DNA of 64,000 nt, from positions 1-64,000 of the forward strand of contig NZ_JBDIML010000002.1 in the NCBI RefSeq assembly GCF_039614845.1, in the 5' to 3' direction. Positions 1-8,090 of the stretch are shown here, piece after piece. The DNA is from Ornithinibacillus xuwenensis (GTDB lineage: Bacteria > Bacillota > Bacilli > Bacillales > Amphibacillaceae). Positions within the stretch are counted from its first letter, which is position 1. Every line of letters begins with the position of its first letter. Position numbers and translations under genes: made by a program. A model generated the notes under the pieces. That model searched no databases, was not told where the DNA came from, and saw only the letters and a list, made by a program, of their open reading frames with translations.

Positions 1-53
1 ATTAGGCACGCCGCCAGCGTTCGTCCTGAGCCAAGATCAAACTCTCCAAAAAA
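1..53 (-). rRNA. rrs: 16S ribosomal RNA, 5' end only
   Basis: The reverse complement of the first ~50 bases is the conserved start of a bacterial 16S gene, GGAGAGTTTGATCTTGGCTC followed by AGGACGAACGCTGGCGG. The rest lies beyond the left edge. The mature 5' end is placed about six bases before GGAGAG by analogy with B. subtilis. It follows lysS in the same direction, the same neighbourhood as an rRNA operon of B. subtilis. The base after GATC is T on the RNA-like strand, so it mismatches the classic 27F primer position (A or C). Confidence 0.95.
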
Positions 54-59
54 GTTTGT

Positions 60-85
60 CTATAATTGACACCAATCAATTATAG
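60..85 (-). other. Perfect hairpin just upstream of 16S
   Basis: CTATAATTGA and its exact complement TCAATTATAG flank a six-base loop, immediately before the mature 16S 5' end. In the rRNA precursor this would be a short stem next to the processing site. Its role in processing is inference. Confidence 0.5.
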
Positions 86-175
86 GTTGTTTCTTAGCAA
101 AGAAGCGCTAGCTTCTGTATTTCTTTTATCGAAAAAACAGGGTATGTTTTTTCTTGACATACTGGTTGTTTTGTT

Positions 176-191
176 CAGTTTTCAAGGAGCA
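176..191 (-). promoter_or_regulatory. boxA-like element of the rrn leader
   Basis: On the minus strand TGCTCCTTGAAAACTG sits between the proximal rrn promoter and 16S. The sequence and position match the boxA/leader element of Bacillus rRNA operons, which recruits antitermination factors and takes part in precursor processing. Assignment is by resemblance. Confidence 0.6.
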
Positions 192-225
192 AAAATGTTA
201 TTACGCTTTTTGCGTCAACTTTTAT

Positions 226-254
226 ATTATACTATTTTCAACATTTCATGTCAA
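226..254 (-). promoter_or_regulatory. rrn proximal promoter (sigma-A)
   Basis: On the minus strand TTGACA (249-254) and TATAAT (226-231) are both full consensus with a 17-base spacer. A G lies seven bases downstream (219), a likely start nucleotide; Bacillus rRNA promoters typically start with GTP. It drives the rRNA operon entering at the left edge. Confidence 0.9.
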
Positions 255-313
255 TAGTTTTTTATAAAAGTTTTTTCATGCTTTATGTCGCAATTCAAAT
301 TAGCGACTTTATT

Positions 314-342
314 AATATACCATGCTGACAATTCAAAGTCAA
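314..342 (-). promoter_or_regulatory. rrn distal promoter (sigma-A)
   Basis: TTGACT (337-342) and TATATT (314-319) are separated by 17 bases on the minus strand. The likely start G is at 307, at the same distance from the -10 as in the proximal promoter. The first transcribed bases can fold: GTCGC at 303-307 is complementary to GCGAC at 287-291. Tandem promoters are normal for Bacillus rRNA operons. A weaker TTGATT-17-TAAATT pair further upstream is not called. Confidence 0.8.
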
Positions 343-484
343 CATCTTTTTTTGCTTGATTCTATGATTTAATAATTCAATATCACTTCTGAAAACAAGC
401 AACGAAATATAATTTAACATGATTTTACCCATTAATCAAGTTTTTATACAAGGAAATATATGGATTCAGTTTATCACTTATAAT

Positions 485-514
485 AAAAGCCCCTTCACTA
501 TGGAAGGGACTTTT
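485..514 (-). terminator. lysS terminator
   Basis: AAAAGCCCCTTC pairs with GAAGGGACTTTT around a six-base loop with one C/A mismatch. It lies 22 bases past the lysS stop codon and separates lysS from the rrn promoters. Confidence 0.8.
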
Positions 515-536
515 TATCGTATTCTATTATTTACGT

Positions 537-2018
537 TTATCTGTTTCTCATTTGTGGGAAAAGAAGTACGTCACGAATTGAAGGTGCATTAGTTAATAGC
601 ATTACCAATCTGTCTATCCCAATTCCCAATCCACCGGTTGGAGGCATACCATACTCTAATGCTTCAAGGAAATCTTCATCCATAAGATGCGCTTCATCAT
701 TTCCTTCTGCTCTTTCTTTTACTTGCGCTTCAAATCGTTCTCGTTGATCGATTGGATCATTCAGCTCACTAAACGCATTTGCATGCTCTCGCGCAACAAT
801 GAATAACTCAAAACGATCTGTAAAGCGTTCATCCTCCGGATTCTTCTTAGCTAACGGAGAAATTTCTACAGGATGACCAAATATAAAAGTAGGTTGGATT
901 AATTTCTCTTCTACTTTTTGTTCGAAAAACTCATTTACAACATGTCCGAATGTCATGTTTTCTTTGACATCTACCCCATGTTCCTTTGCTAATTCCCTTG
1001 CTCGTTCATCACTCATATGCTCCCAGAAGTCAACACCTGTATGCTCTTTTACTGCATCAACCATATGAAGCCTCTTCCAATTTGGTTTTAAGTCGACTTC
1101 ATATTCACCATACGTAACAGTGGTAGTGCCAAGTACTTCTTCTGCTATATGCGCGACCATATTTTCTGTTAGTGCCATAATATCGTGATAATCTGCATAA
1201 GCTTCATATAGTTCTATCATTGTAAATTCTGGATTATGTCTTGTTGAGACGCCTTCATTACGAAATACTCTCCCAATTTCATAAACCTTTTCAAGCCCAC
1301 CCACTATTAATCGCTTTAGATGTAGTTCAATAGCTATACGCATATATAATGGAATATCTAGTGCATTATGATGCGTAATAAATGGTCTTGCTGATGCACC
1401 ACCAGGAATACTATGCATCATAGGTGTTTCTACTTCAAGAAAACCTTGTGCATCCAAATAATTACGCATAGCACGGATAATTTTACTTCTCGTAACAAAC
1501 GTTTCTCTACTTTCCATATTGGTAATAAGGTCTAAGTAACGTTGACGATAGCGTTGTTCAACATCCTTTAATCCGTGATATTTTTCCGGAAGTGGTCTTA
1601 ATGATTTAGATAGCAGTTGAAATTCCGTTACTTTTATAGAAAGTTCTCCTACATTTGTTTTAAACATAACGCCAGTTACACCAACAATATCGCCTAGATC
1701 GGTAGAATTAAACACTTCATATGCTTCCTCACCGATAGCATCTTTCCGAACATAAAGCTGAATTTGGCCACTCAAGTCTTGGATATGAGCAAAGCCCGCT
1801 TTCCCTTTACCTCTTTTTGTCATCATTCTACCAGCAAGCGTAACGCGTTGTGCTTTTTCCTCTAACTCTTCTTTTGAAAATTGTTCAAATTGCTCGAGTA
1901 GTTCTTTTGCAATATTTGTTCGCTCAAACTTACCACCAAAAGGATCTAAACCTTTTTCACGATATGTATCTAATTTCTCACGCCGAACACGCATATGTTC
2001 ATTTAATTCTTCTGACAT
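537..2018 (-). CDS. lysS: Lysyl-tRNA synthetase, class II
   Basis: Charges tRNA-Lys with lysine in the cytoplasm. The 493-residue product has the family's usual length. An N-terminal OB-fold anticodon-binding domain (about residues 55-150, including GRMMTKRGKGKAGFAHIQD) precedes the class II core. Motif 2 is seen as YEIGRVFRNEG followed by RHNPEFTMIELY, and motif 3 as GGLGIGIDRLVMLLTN near the C terminus. The start MSEELNEHMRVRREKL fits homologues and has GGAG nine bases upstream. It is separated from dusB by a terminator, with a plausible promoter of its own, and is followed by an rRNA operon as in B. subtilis. Confidence 0.97.
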   Translation of the reverse strand: MSEELNEHMRVRREKLDTYREKGLDPFGGKFERTNIAKELLEQFEQFSKEELEEKAQRVTLAGRMMTKRGKGKAGFAHIQDLSGQIQLYVRKDAIGEEAYEVFNSTDLGDIVGVTGVMFKTNVGELSIKVTEFQLLSKSLRPLPEKYHGLKDVEQRYRQRYLDLITNMESRETFVTRSKIIRAMRNYLDAQGFLEVETPMMHSIPGGASARPFITHHNALDIPLYMRIAIELHLKRLIVGGLEKVYEIGRVFRNEGVSTRHNPEFTMIELYEAYADYHDIMALTENMVAHIAEEVLGTTTVTYGEYEVDLKPNWKRLHMVDAVKEHTGVDFWEHMSDERARELAKEHGVDVKENMTFGHVVNEFFEQKVEEKLIQPTFIFGHPVEISPLAKKNPEDERFTDRFELFIVAREHANAFSELNDPIDQRERFEAQVKERAEGNDEAHLMDEDFLEALEYGMPPTGGLGIGIDRLVMLLTNAPSIRDVLLFPQMRNR

Positions 2019-2114
2019 TCCTCATCACTCCATTTTATTTGTTCTATGTATGAATAAGTTCAGGGTGTATCTATATTTTTAATTTTACTATATCATTATC
2101 TCAACATAACCTAT

Positions 2115-2144
2115 ATTTTACACCTCATAAGGCTTCCACATCAA
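2115..2144 (-). promoter_or_regulatory. Possible lysS promoter
   Basis: TTGATG (2139-2144) and TAAATT-like TAAAAT (2115-2120) with an 18-base spacer lie on the minus strand, after the dusB terminator and about 100 bases before lysS. The -35 is only a partial match, so this is tentative. Confidence 0.35.
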
Positions 2145-2172
2145 CTATTCACACTAATTCTTCCTATATTAT

Positions 2173-2205
2173 AAAAATCTGCTAGTAAATAACCAGCAGA
2201 TTTTT
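2173..2205 (-). terminator. dusB terminator
   Basis: AAAAATCTGCT and AGCAGATTTTT form a perfect 11-base-pair stem around an 11-base loop, 16 bases after the dusB stop. It ends the folate/dusB operon. Confidence 0.85.
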
Positions 2206-2220
2206 GAATATCCTCTCATT

Positions 2221-3210
2221 TTAGGAAGCAATAATATCCGCTTCTACCTCTTTAACGAATTCAAACAATATATTCATTAATTCATCACGAGTTTCAGCAT
2301 GGTTAATCAGCTTTCTTGTATTACCATTTCCTTTAATTCCTTTTAAATACCAGGCTGCATGCTTCCGCATTTCCATTATCGCGACTTTTTCGCCTTTTAA
2401 CTTAATTAAGCGATCCATATGCAAGATACAAACATCAATCTTTTCTTGTGGCGTTGGATCCGCAACTAGCACACCCGTTTCAAGGTATTTCGCTATTTGA
2501 TAAATTATCCATGGGTTCCCTAATGCCGCACGACCAATCATCACTGCATCAACACCGGTTTCATCAAGTCGCTTCTTCGCAATCTCAGGGCTATCGATAT
2601 CCCCGTTACCTATCACAGGGATATTGACTGATTCTTTAACCTGCTTAATAATGTCCCAATTTGCATAGCCTTCATACATTTGTTGTCTTGTACGCCCATG
2701 TAAACCAATTGCACTACCACCAGCAGATTCAATTGCCTTCGCATTATCAATTGCAAAGATATGATCATCATCCCATCCAGTACGCATTTTCACAGTAACT
2801 GGCTTTTCGACGTTCTCAACAACCGCTTTTACCATGTGATATATCTTGTCTGGATCTAACAACCAACGAGATCCTGCATCAACTTTTGTAATCTTAGGAG
2901 CTGGGCAACCCATATTTATATCAATAATGGATGCGTTCGTATTGTTATCCACATATTGCGCAGCCTGAACAAGCGTTTCTTTATCGCTACCAAATATTTG
3001 TAAGCTCATTGGCATTTCTTGTTCATCTATATATAGCATTTTCATCGTTTTTTGGTTTCGATTTAAAATCCCTTTATCGCTAACCATCTCAGCTGTAATT
3101 AGTCCAGCACCAAATTCCTTCACTGTTAGGCGGAATGCCCAGTTACTAACACCAGCCATCGGTGCTAATGTTACACGGTTCGGAATGGTTATGTCACCAA
3201 TATTCCACAT
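2221..3210 (-). CDS. dusB: tRNA-dihydrouridine synthase
   Basis: FMN-dependent reduction of uridine to dihydrouridine in tRNA D-loops. The protein has 329 residues with the TIM-barrel start RVTLAPMAGVSNWAFR and the catalytic-cysteine motif DINMGCPAPK (Cys about residue 102). GLHGRTRQQMYEG and IGNGDI also match the family. It is last in the folP-folB-folK-xre-dusB run, starting 15 bases after the small HTH gene, as in the B. subtilis order with yacF. Paralogues exist in the family, so the 'B' label rests on sequence type plus position. Confidence 0.92.
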   Translation of the reverse strand: MWNIGDITIPNRVTLAPMAGVSNWAFRLTVKEFGAGLITAEMVSDKGILNRNQKTMKMLYIDEQEMPMSLQIFGSDKETLVQAAQYVDNNTNASIIDINMGCPAPKITKVDAGSRWLLDPDKIYHMVKAVVENVEKPVTVKMRTGWDDDHIFAIDNAKAIESAGGSAIGLHGRTRQQMYEGYANWDIIKQVKESVNIPVIGNGDIDSPEIAKKRLDETGVDAVMIGRAALGNPWIIYQIAKYLETGVLVADPTPQEKIDVCILHMDRLIKLKGEKVAIMEMRKHAAWYLKGIKGNGNTRKLINHAETRDELMNILFEFVKEVEADIIAS

Positions 3211-3225
3211 TATTGCTCCTCCACC

Positions 3226-3426
3226 TTATCCAAGGATTTCTTCCTTATCTATTATTAGCGTTTCCGCTATCTTTTCTAGTAATTCTTCCGATATTTCCCG
3301 AGTACCTCGTTCGATCGATCCAAGCTCATTAAGTGATACGCCAATAACTTTTGCAAAATCCACCTGTGTATATCCCTTCAGCTTACGATAAGCTTTTATT
3401 CGTCTACCGATTCTACTTCGTTCCAT
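3226..3426 (-). CDS. yazB: Small XRE-type HTH protein (YazB-like)
   Basis: A 66-residue protein that is almost only a helix-turn-helix domain: GRRIKAYRKLKGYTQVDFAK, then GVSLNELGSIERGTREIS. Position between folK and dusB matches yazB of B. subtilis. Its start overlaps the 3' end of folK by 31 bases, so translation is probably coupled. No ligand or dimerisation domain is present, and its target is unknown. A role in controlling this operon is only a guess. Confidence 0.8.
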   Translation of the reverse strand: MERSRIGRRIKAYRKLKGYTQVDFAKVIGVSLNELGSIERGTREISEELLEKIAETLIIDKEEILG

Positions 3427-3908
3427 CTGTGAATATCCTTTTTATCCTTCTCAGGAATTTCAGCTAATAAGTTCTTAACTGTTTTATCCACGGAAGGAAT
3501 AATTAAATCTGGGGCAATTTCATTTAACGGAATTAACACAAATCCTCTTTCATGCATTCTTGGATGAGGAATCGTTAATCGTTCCGTTTCCTTATTTTCT
3601 TTATTATAGATTAAAATGTCAAGGTCAATTGTTCTTGGACCAAAACGAATTTCCCTTTTTCTTCCTAATCCCAATTCAATCTTCTGGCAAATCGTTAATA
3701 ATTCTTCCGAAGAGAAACTAGTTTGAACTTCTATAACCATATTTAAAAAGTCAGCTTGGTCTGTATACCCAACAGGTGGAGTTTGATATAAAGACGACTT
3801 ATTTGTTATACGTATTTCTTCATAATTTCCAAGTAATCGAAGTGCATCATCTAAGTATTTTTTTCTAGGTTCGATATTAGTCCCTAGTGCAATATATGAT
3901 TTATTCAT
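3396..3908 (-). CDS. folK: 2-amino-4-hydroxy-6-hydroxymethyl-dihydropteridine pyrophosphokinase
   Basis: Transfers pyrophosphate from ATP to hydroxymethyl-dihydropterin, the step before folP. The product has 170 residues and shows YIALGTNIEPRK at the start, GPRTIDLDILIYN (metal-binding Asp pair) and IPHPRMHERGFVLIPLNEIA. The ATG at 3908 overlaps the end of folB by eight bases and has GGGAG seven bases upstream; an in-frame ATG eight codons earlier lies inside folB and is less likely. Confidence 0.95.
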   Translation of the reverse strand: MNKSYIALGTNIEPRKKYLDDALRLLGNYEEIRITNKSSLYQTPPVGYTDQADFLNMVIEVQTSFSSEELLTICQKIELGLGRKREIRFGPRTIDLDILIYNKENKETERLTIPHPRMHERGFVLIPLNEIAPDLIIPSVDKTVKNLLAEIPEKDKKDIHRWNEVESVDE

Positions 3909-4269
3909 GATTTTTCTCCCGATAGATTTCAACTGCTACAGATTCATAGTGTCCAGGAATTGGGGGATCTGGTTTAATAACCTTTACTCGACAAGCCTGC
4001 AACAAATGGAAAGACGTAAGTAAATCCTCCGCAATCGTTTCCGCAACTGCTTCAATTAAATTTTTAGCTTTGCCTTCTACAATCTTCTTTACATGCTGAT
4101 ATGCCTTGCTGTAATCAATTGATTGTTCCATTTCATCTAATAGTCCAGCGTTTCTCGTGTCTAAAAAGAGCTCTAGATCAACATTGAATCGTTGGCCCAA
4201 TTTATTTTCTTCTGGTAAAAGTCCATGAAAACCATAGAATTGCATGTTGGTTAATAATATCTTGTCCAT
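3901..4269 (-). CDS. folB: Dihydroneopterin aldolase
   Basis: Cleaves dihydroneopterin to hydroxymethyl-dihydropterin and glycolaldehyde. The 122-residue length is typical. FYGFHGLLPEENKLGQRF holds the conserved Tyr and Glu region, and NLIEAVAETIAEDLL holds the later conserved Glu. The start codon shares one base with the folP stop, so the two are translationally coupled. Confidence 0.95.
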   Translation of the reverse strand: MDKILLTNMQFYGFHGLLPEENKLGQRFNVDLELFLDTRNAGLLDEMEQSIDYSKAYQHVKKIVEGKAKNLIEAVAETIAEDLLTSFHLLQACRVKVIKPDPPIPGHYESVAVEIYREKNHE

Positions 4270-5090
4270 TACTTTTCCTCCGCTCTTATCATCGCGTCCA
4301 TCATTTTAGATAGCTCCACATTTAACTTCACATTGTGAACACGAACAATATTTGCTCCCTTTGTGATACCTAGGCATGTAGTTGCACCTGTTCCGTTATC
4401 CCGTTCAACTGGAGGAACATCTAGTATACTACCTATAAAGCGTTTCCTTGACGTGGCAAGCAAAAGGGGGTAACCCAGTTCTGCTAGCTGTTCTAAATTA
4501 TTCATAACGATAAGGTTGTCCTTCGCATCCTTAGCAAAGCCTATTCCTGGATCTAGAATAATATTTTCATTTGGTACACCTGCTTTTAAAGCTATTTCTA
4601 TACTCTCTTGTAAATCCCGCTTCATATCATCAATAATAGATGTATAGTTATCGTTCATACGATTATGCATGAGTATTATCGGCACATTGTATTCTGCAGC
4701 AACAGAAGCAATTTCTGGCTCCTTTTTAGCACCCCATACATCATTAATTATTTCAGCACCGGCTTCTACTGCCTTTCTTGCTGTTTCTGCCTTATACGTA
4801 TCAATTGAAATCGGTATATGCACCGCTTGTTTTACCGCATCAATCATCGGCAAAACTCGAGATAGCTCTTCCTCTACCGATATTGGTTCATGGTCTGGGC
4901 GAGTCGACTCTCCTCCAATATCAATTATATCCGCACCAGATCGCTCCATTTCAACAGCTTGTTTTACAGCCCTTTCTACAGTCGTGTAGCTTCCACCATC
5001 TGAAAATGAATCTGGTGTAACATTTAAAATTCCCATAATATGTGTACGGGCAGATAAATCATATACCTTTGAAGAAGTTTTAAGTAACAT
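4269..5090 (-). CDS. folP: Dihydropteroate synthase
   Basis: Joins hydroxymethyl-dihydropterin pyrophosphate to p-aminobenzoate, the step blocked by sulfonamides. Family motifs are GILNVTPDSFSDGG, DIGGESTRPDHEPIS, DPGIGFAKD and LLATSRKRFIG. The ATG at 5090 is chosen (273 residues, GAAGGG upstream). An in-frame ATG at 5156 lies inside the preceding cysK terminator and is rejected. Unlike in B. subtilis, no pabB, pabA or pabC precedes it. Confidence 0.94.
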   Translation of the reverse strand: MLLKTSSKVYDLSARTHIMGILNVTPDSFSDGGSYTTVERAVKQAVEMERSGADIIDIGGESTRPDHEPISVEEELSRVLPMIDAVKQAVHIPISIDTYKAETARKAVEAGAEIINDVWGAKKEPEIASVAAEYNVPIILMHNRMNDNYTSIIDDMKRDLQESIEIALKAGVPNENIILDPGIGFAKDAKDNLIVMNNLEQLAELGYPLLLATSRKRFIGSILDVPPVERDNGTGATTCLGITKGANIVRVHNVKLNVELSKMMDAMIRAEEK

Positions 5091-5145
5091 GCTGTCACAA
5101 TTCCCTTCATTATAATAATCTAGTTCCATCCTATCACATAAGAAA

Positions 5146-5176
5146 AAGGCTAGCATCTGAAAATAATGCTAGCCTT
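5146..5176 (-). terminator. cysK terminator
   Basis: AAGGCTAGCAT and ATGCTAGCCTT form a perfect 11-pair stem with a nine-base loop, followed by TTTTTC on the minus strand. It lies 14 bases after the cysK stop and isolates cysK from the folate genes. Confidence 0.9.
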
Positions 5177-5189
5177 ACAATACTTATAA

Positions 5190-6116
5190 TTATTCTTCAT
5201 CAAATTGATAAAGTGGTGTGGATAGATATCTTTCACCATTATCAGGAAATACAGCAAGCACTTTCTTACCCTTTCCTAATGCTTTGGCAACTTTTTTAGC
5301 AGCAGCAACAGCAGCTCCTGCAGATATTCCACCTAAAATTCCATTCGTTCTTGCTACTTGTCGAGAAGCTTCAAAAGCTTCATCATTTGAAATTTGAATG
5401 ACTTCATCATAAACTTGTGTATCGAGTACATTGGGAACAAACCCAGCACCAATACCTTGGATCTTATGTGGCCCAGGTGATCCACCAGAAAGAACTGGAG
5501 AGTCAGTTGGTTCAACAGCATACAATTTAATATCATTAAAATGTTCTTTCAGTACTTTACCTGCACCTGTTATCGTTCCGCCTGTTCCTATACCAGAAAC
5601 AAACGCATCTAATCCATCATTCATTTGCTCCACAATTTCTTTCCCTGTTGTACGAGCATGTATTTCTGGATTCGCTTGGTTCGTAAATTGCTGTGGCATA
5701 AAATAACCATTTTCTTCAACTAATTCTTCTGCTTTCTTAATGGCACCTTTCATACCTTCTGCACCAGGAGTTAAAACTAATTGTGCTCCATATGCACGTA
5801 GCAGGTTACGACGCTCTTGGCTCATTGTATCCGGCATTACAAGTACTGCTTTATAACCCTTTGCTGCAGCAACCATGGATAAACCAATCCCAGTATTTCC
5901 ACTTGTAGGCTCAACAATTGTATCCCCTTCTTTAAGGGTACCATCATTTTCTGCAGCTTCAATCATCGCTAAAGCGATACGATCCTTAACCGAGCTTCCA
6001 GGGTTCATAAATTCTAATTTCACATAAATATCTGCACTATCATCATCTGTGATGCGGTTCAATTTTACGATTGGCGTTTCTCCAATTAACCCAGTAATGT
6101 TATCTGCCACTCTCAT
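5190..6116 (-). CDS. cysK: Cysteine synthase A (O-acetylserine thiol-lyase)
   Basis: PLP enzyme making cysteine from O-acetylserine and sulfide. It has 308 residues, the PLP lysine in NPGSSVKDRIA (about residue 44), and the loop EPTSGNTGIGLSMVAA. GIGTGGTITGAGK binds the PLP phosphate. The start follows GAGGAGGAA. It is a single-gene unit with its own promoter and terminator. A dyad in the leader resembles a CymR operator. Confidence 0.95.
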   Translation of the reverse strand: MRVADNITGLIGETPIVKLNRITDDDSADIYVKLEFMNPGSSVKDRIALAMIEAAENDGTLKEGDTIVEPTSGNTGIGLSMVAAAKGYKAVLVMPDTMSQERRNLLRAYGAQLVLTPGAEGMKGAIKKAEELVEENGYFMPQQFTNQANPEIHARTTGKEIVEQMNDGLDAFVSGIGTGGTITGAGKVLKEHFNDIKLYAVEPTDSPVLSGGSPGPHKIQGIGAGFVPNVLDTQVYDEVIQISNDEAFEASRQVARTNGILGGISAGAAVAAAKKVAKALGKGKKVLAVFPDNGERYLSTPLYQFDEE

Positions 6117-6131
6117 GTAAAATTCCTCCTC

Positions 6132-6160
6132 ATAATTCCTAGTATTTCTATAGGATTTAT
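6132..6160 (-). promoter_or_regulatory. CymR-like operator in the cysK leader
   Basis: On the plus strand AATTCCTA and TAGGATTT face each other across about eight bases, flanked by AT pairs (ATAATTCC to GGATTTAT). The site begins near the predicted transcription start. CymR, the cysteine-metabolism repressor of Bacilli, binds GGAATT/AATTCC-type dyads at cysK, so identity is by resemblance and context. Confidence 0.5.
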
Positions 6161-6164
6161 AACT

Positions 6165-6194
6165 AATGTAATTCTAGGCGCGTGCTACTGTCAA
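6165..6194 (-). promoter_or_regulatory. cysK promoter
   Basis: TTGACA (6189-6194) and TACATT (6165-6170) with an 18-base spacer on the minus strand, about 50 bases upstream of the cysK start. The -35 is full consensus and the -10 matches four of six. Confidence 0.6.
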
Positions 6195-6266
6195 CTATAA
6201 TGCCTAAAAATGGGCATTTAATACTTCGTTACTAGCTTTCACCAAAGATTCATGGATAGTGTTATT

Positions 6267-7166
6267 TTATTCATCATAAACCCATTCTATATCTAATTTC
6301 TCCCATAATGGATCCGCAATTAAATTCTGGTTTGTTGTTTGCAGTGCTAGCTCATTACGAATATATGGCTGTAATTCTTCATAGCTAAATGTGATATCCG
6401 GCAAGCTTTTATGAAGATATAGAATGGCAACTCCACTATTTATAGCAAATGGTTCACTATAGGAGTAATCTTCAAGTCCTTCCGCAACTTCAAAATATTC
6501 GGATGGTAAAAACTCCGTTTCAGAAGAATTAAAACCTAAATACCCACCATTATCTCTCGTATCCTCATCTATTGAGTATTCCTTCGCTAATAATTGGAAT
6601 GTCGCACCATCCTGAAGTTCTTCCCATACTTTTTCAGCAGTATCCATATCAGGTACTACGATATGCGATAATTGCATGGACTCTGAAAATTGATATTGAC
6701 GATCATACTTAGTGTAGTATGATTGAACTTCTGCATCAGACACTTGAATTCCATCAGCCAACAGGGCTTCAAGCTGATAACGATAAGTAATATCCTCTCT
6801 CCATTGTTCTTCTAAATCATTCATCTTCTTCTCAGATGTTAATCCTTGCATCGTTGTCAAAAAAGCTATATCGCGTTCAATTACTTTATCACTAATCGTA
6901 ATGTTTTGTTCCTCCGCTAGCTTCTTCACAACCTGATGATTGATAAGAGCTTTCAGTTCCTTCTTGCCATAGTTTTTTCGCAAAGAAGTCATCCAGTCCT
7001 CGTAGGTTACATCATGTCCATCAATGGTAGCAACCGGTTTATTCACATCAATCTCTGTATCATCATCCGCTACTTTATCTGATCCATCATTCTTCCAAAA
7101 AATCATTGTTGCAACATTTGTTATAAGGAGTACAACAATTATGCTGAGCAATAGTTTTTTTGTCAT
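6267..7166 (-). CDS. Membrane-anchored parvulin-type peptidyl-prolyl isomerase (PrsA-like, YacD position)
   Basis: Probably an extracytoplasmic folding factor. The 299-residue protein starts with a short positive stretch and one hydrophobic segment (residues 4-25); there is no lipobox cysteine, so it is an uncleaved anchor rather than a PrsA-type lipoprotein. A SurA_N-like helical part is followed by a PPIC domain at about residues 160-255 (QLSHIVVPDMDTAEKVWEEL, then GGYLGF). It sits between hslO and cysK, where B. subtilis has yacD. Confidence 0.85.
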   Translation of the reverse strand: MTKKLLLSIIVVLLITNVATMIFWKNDGSDKVADDDTEIDVNKPVATIDGHDVTYEDWMTSLRKNYGKKELKALINHQVVKKLAEEQNITISDKVIERDIAFLTTMQGLTSEKKMNDLEEQWREDITYRYQLEALLADGIQVSDAEVQSYYTKYDRQYQFSESMQLSHIVVPDMDTAEKVWEELQDGATFQLLAKEYSIDEDTRDNGGYLGFNSSETEFLPSEYFEVAEGLEDYSYSEPFAINSGVAILYLHKSLPDITFSYEELQPYIRNELALQTTNQNLIADPLWEKLDIEWVYDE

Positions 7167-7202
7167 AGTTTTACTCCTCCCTAGAACCGTAGTTCCTATC
7201 CG

Positions 7203-8075
7203 CTAAGCTTCTATTAGTTCCTTAAGCTCCTCTTCTGTGAATACATATTTTTCATTACAGAAATGGCAGGATGCTTCTGCACCATGATCCTCTTCAATCA
7301 TTTTCCGTATTTCTTCTTCGCCTAAACCGATAATAGCCTGTTCAAGTCTTTCTTTCGAGCATTTACATTTAAAAACGACCGGTAGTTTCTCATGTATTTT
7401 TAATTCTTCACCCTCAAATAAACGCTCTAATATTTCTTCAGGTGTCTTCCCTTCTCGCACAAGTGAAGATATAGCAGGAAAATCTTGTATTCTTTTTTCT
7501 AATTTATCAATGATCACGTCATCGGCACCAGGCATCACCTGTACAATAAATCCTCCACTAGCAAGGATACTATGGTCTGGGTTTACTAATACCCCAGCAC
7601 CTACTGCCGAAGGTACTTGTTCTGATGTGGCAAAATAGTACGTAAAATCTTCACTGATTTCACCGGATACAATTGGTACTTGTCCAGTAAAATAATCACG
7701 TAGTCCAAGATCCTTTACAACACTTAAACCACCCTCAGTACCGACTGCACGTGCGACATCTAATTTCCCATTCGCATTAAGATCAAAATCTACATGTGGA
7801 TTCGTTACATAGCCCCTTACTTCTCCCTTTGCATTGGCATCCGCAACGATAACACCGATTGGGCCACCGCCCTCTACTTTTACAGTTAAGGAATCATTTC
7901 CTTTTAACATTGCACCCATCATCGCCGAAATTGTAATCGTACGACCCATAGCAGCAGAAGCTGTCGCCCAAGTATCTTGGCGTCGTCTAGCTTCTTCAAC
8001 TAAGTCGGTAGATTGAATGGCATAGGCACGAACCATCCCACCATAGGTGGTTGCTTTAATTAAATAATCTGACAT
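7203..8075 (-). CDS. hslO: Redox-regulated chaperone Hsp33
   Basis: Cytoplasmic holdase activated by oxidation. The 290-residue protein carries the four zinc-binding cysteines of the C-terminal redox switch as CKC (237, 239) and CHFC (270, 273). The start MSDYLIKATTYGG follows AAAGGAG. It lies 15 bases after coaX, as in B. subtilis. Confidence 0.96.
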   Translation of the reverse strand: MSDYLIKATTYGGMVRAYAIQSTDLVEEARRRQDTWATASAAMGRTITISAMMGAMLKGNDSLTVKVEGGGPIGVIVADANAKGEVRGYVTNPHVDFDLNANGKLDVARAVGTEGGLSVVKDLGLRDYFTGQVPIVSGEISEDFTYYFATSEQVPSAVGAGVLVNPDHSILASGGFIVQVMPGADDVIIDKLEKRIQDFPAISSLVREGKTPEEILERLFEGEELKIHEKLPVVFKCKCSKERLEQAIIGLGEEEIRKMIEEDHGAEASCHFCNEKYVFTEEELKELIEA

Positions 8076-8090
8076 GATGTAAAAACTCCT

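Noticed and set aside
66..257. 63-codon open frame on the plus strand
   Set aside because: It covers the rrn promoter and leader on the opposite strand; no homology or ribosome site.
5088..5150. TATAAT upstream of folP as its promoter
   Set aside because: It touches the ribosome site and has no -35, so the transcript would lack room for translation initiation.
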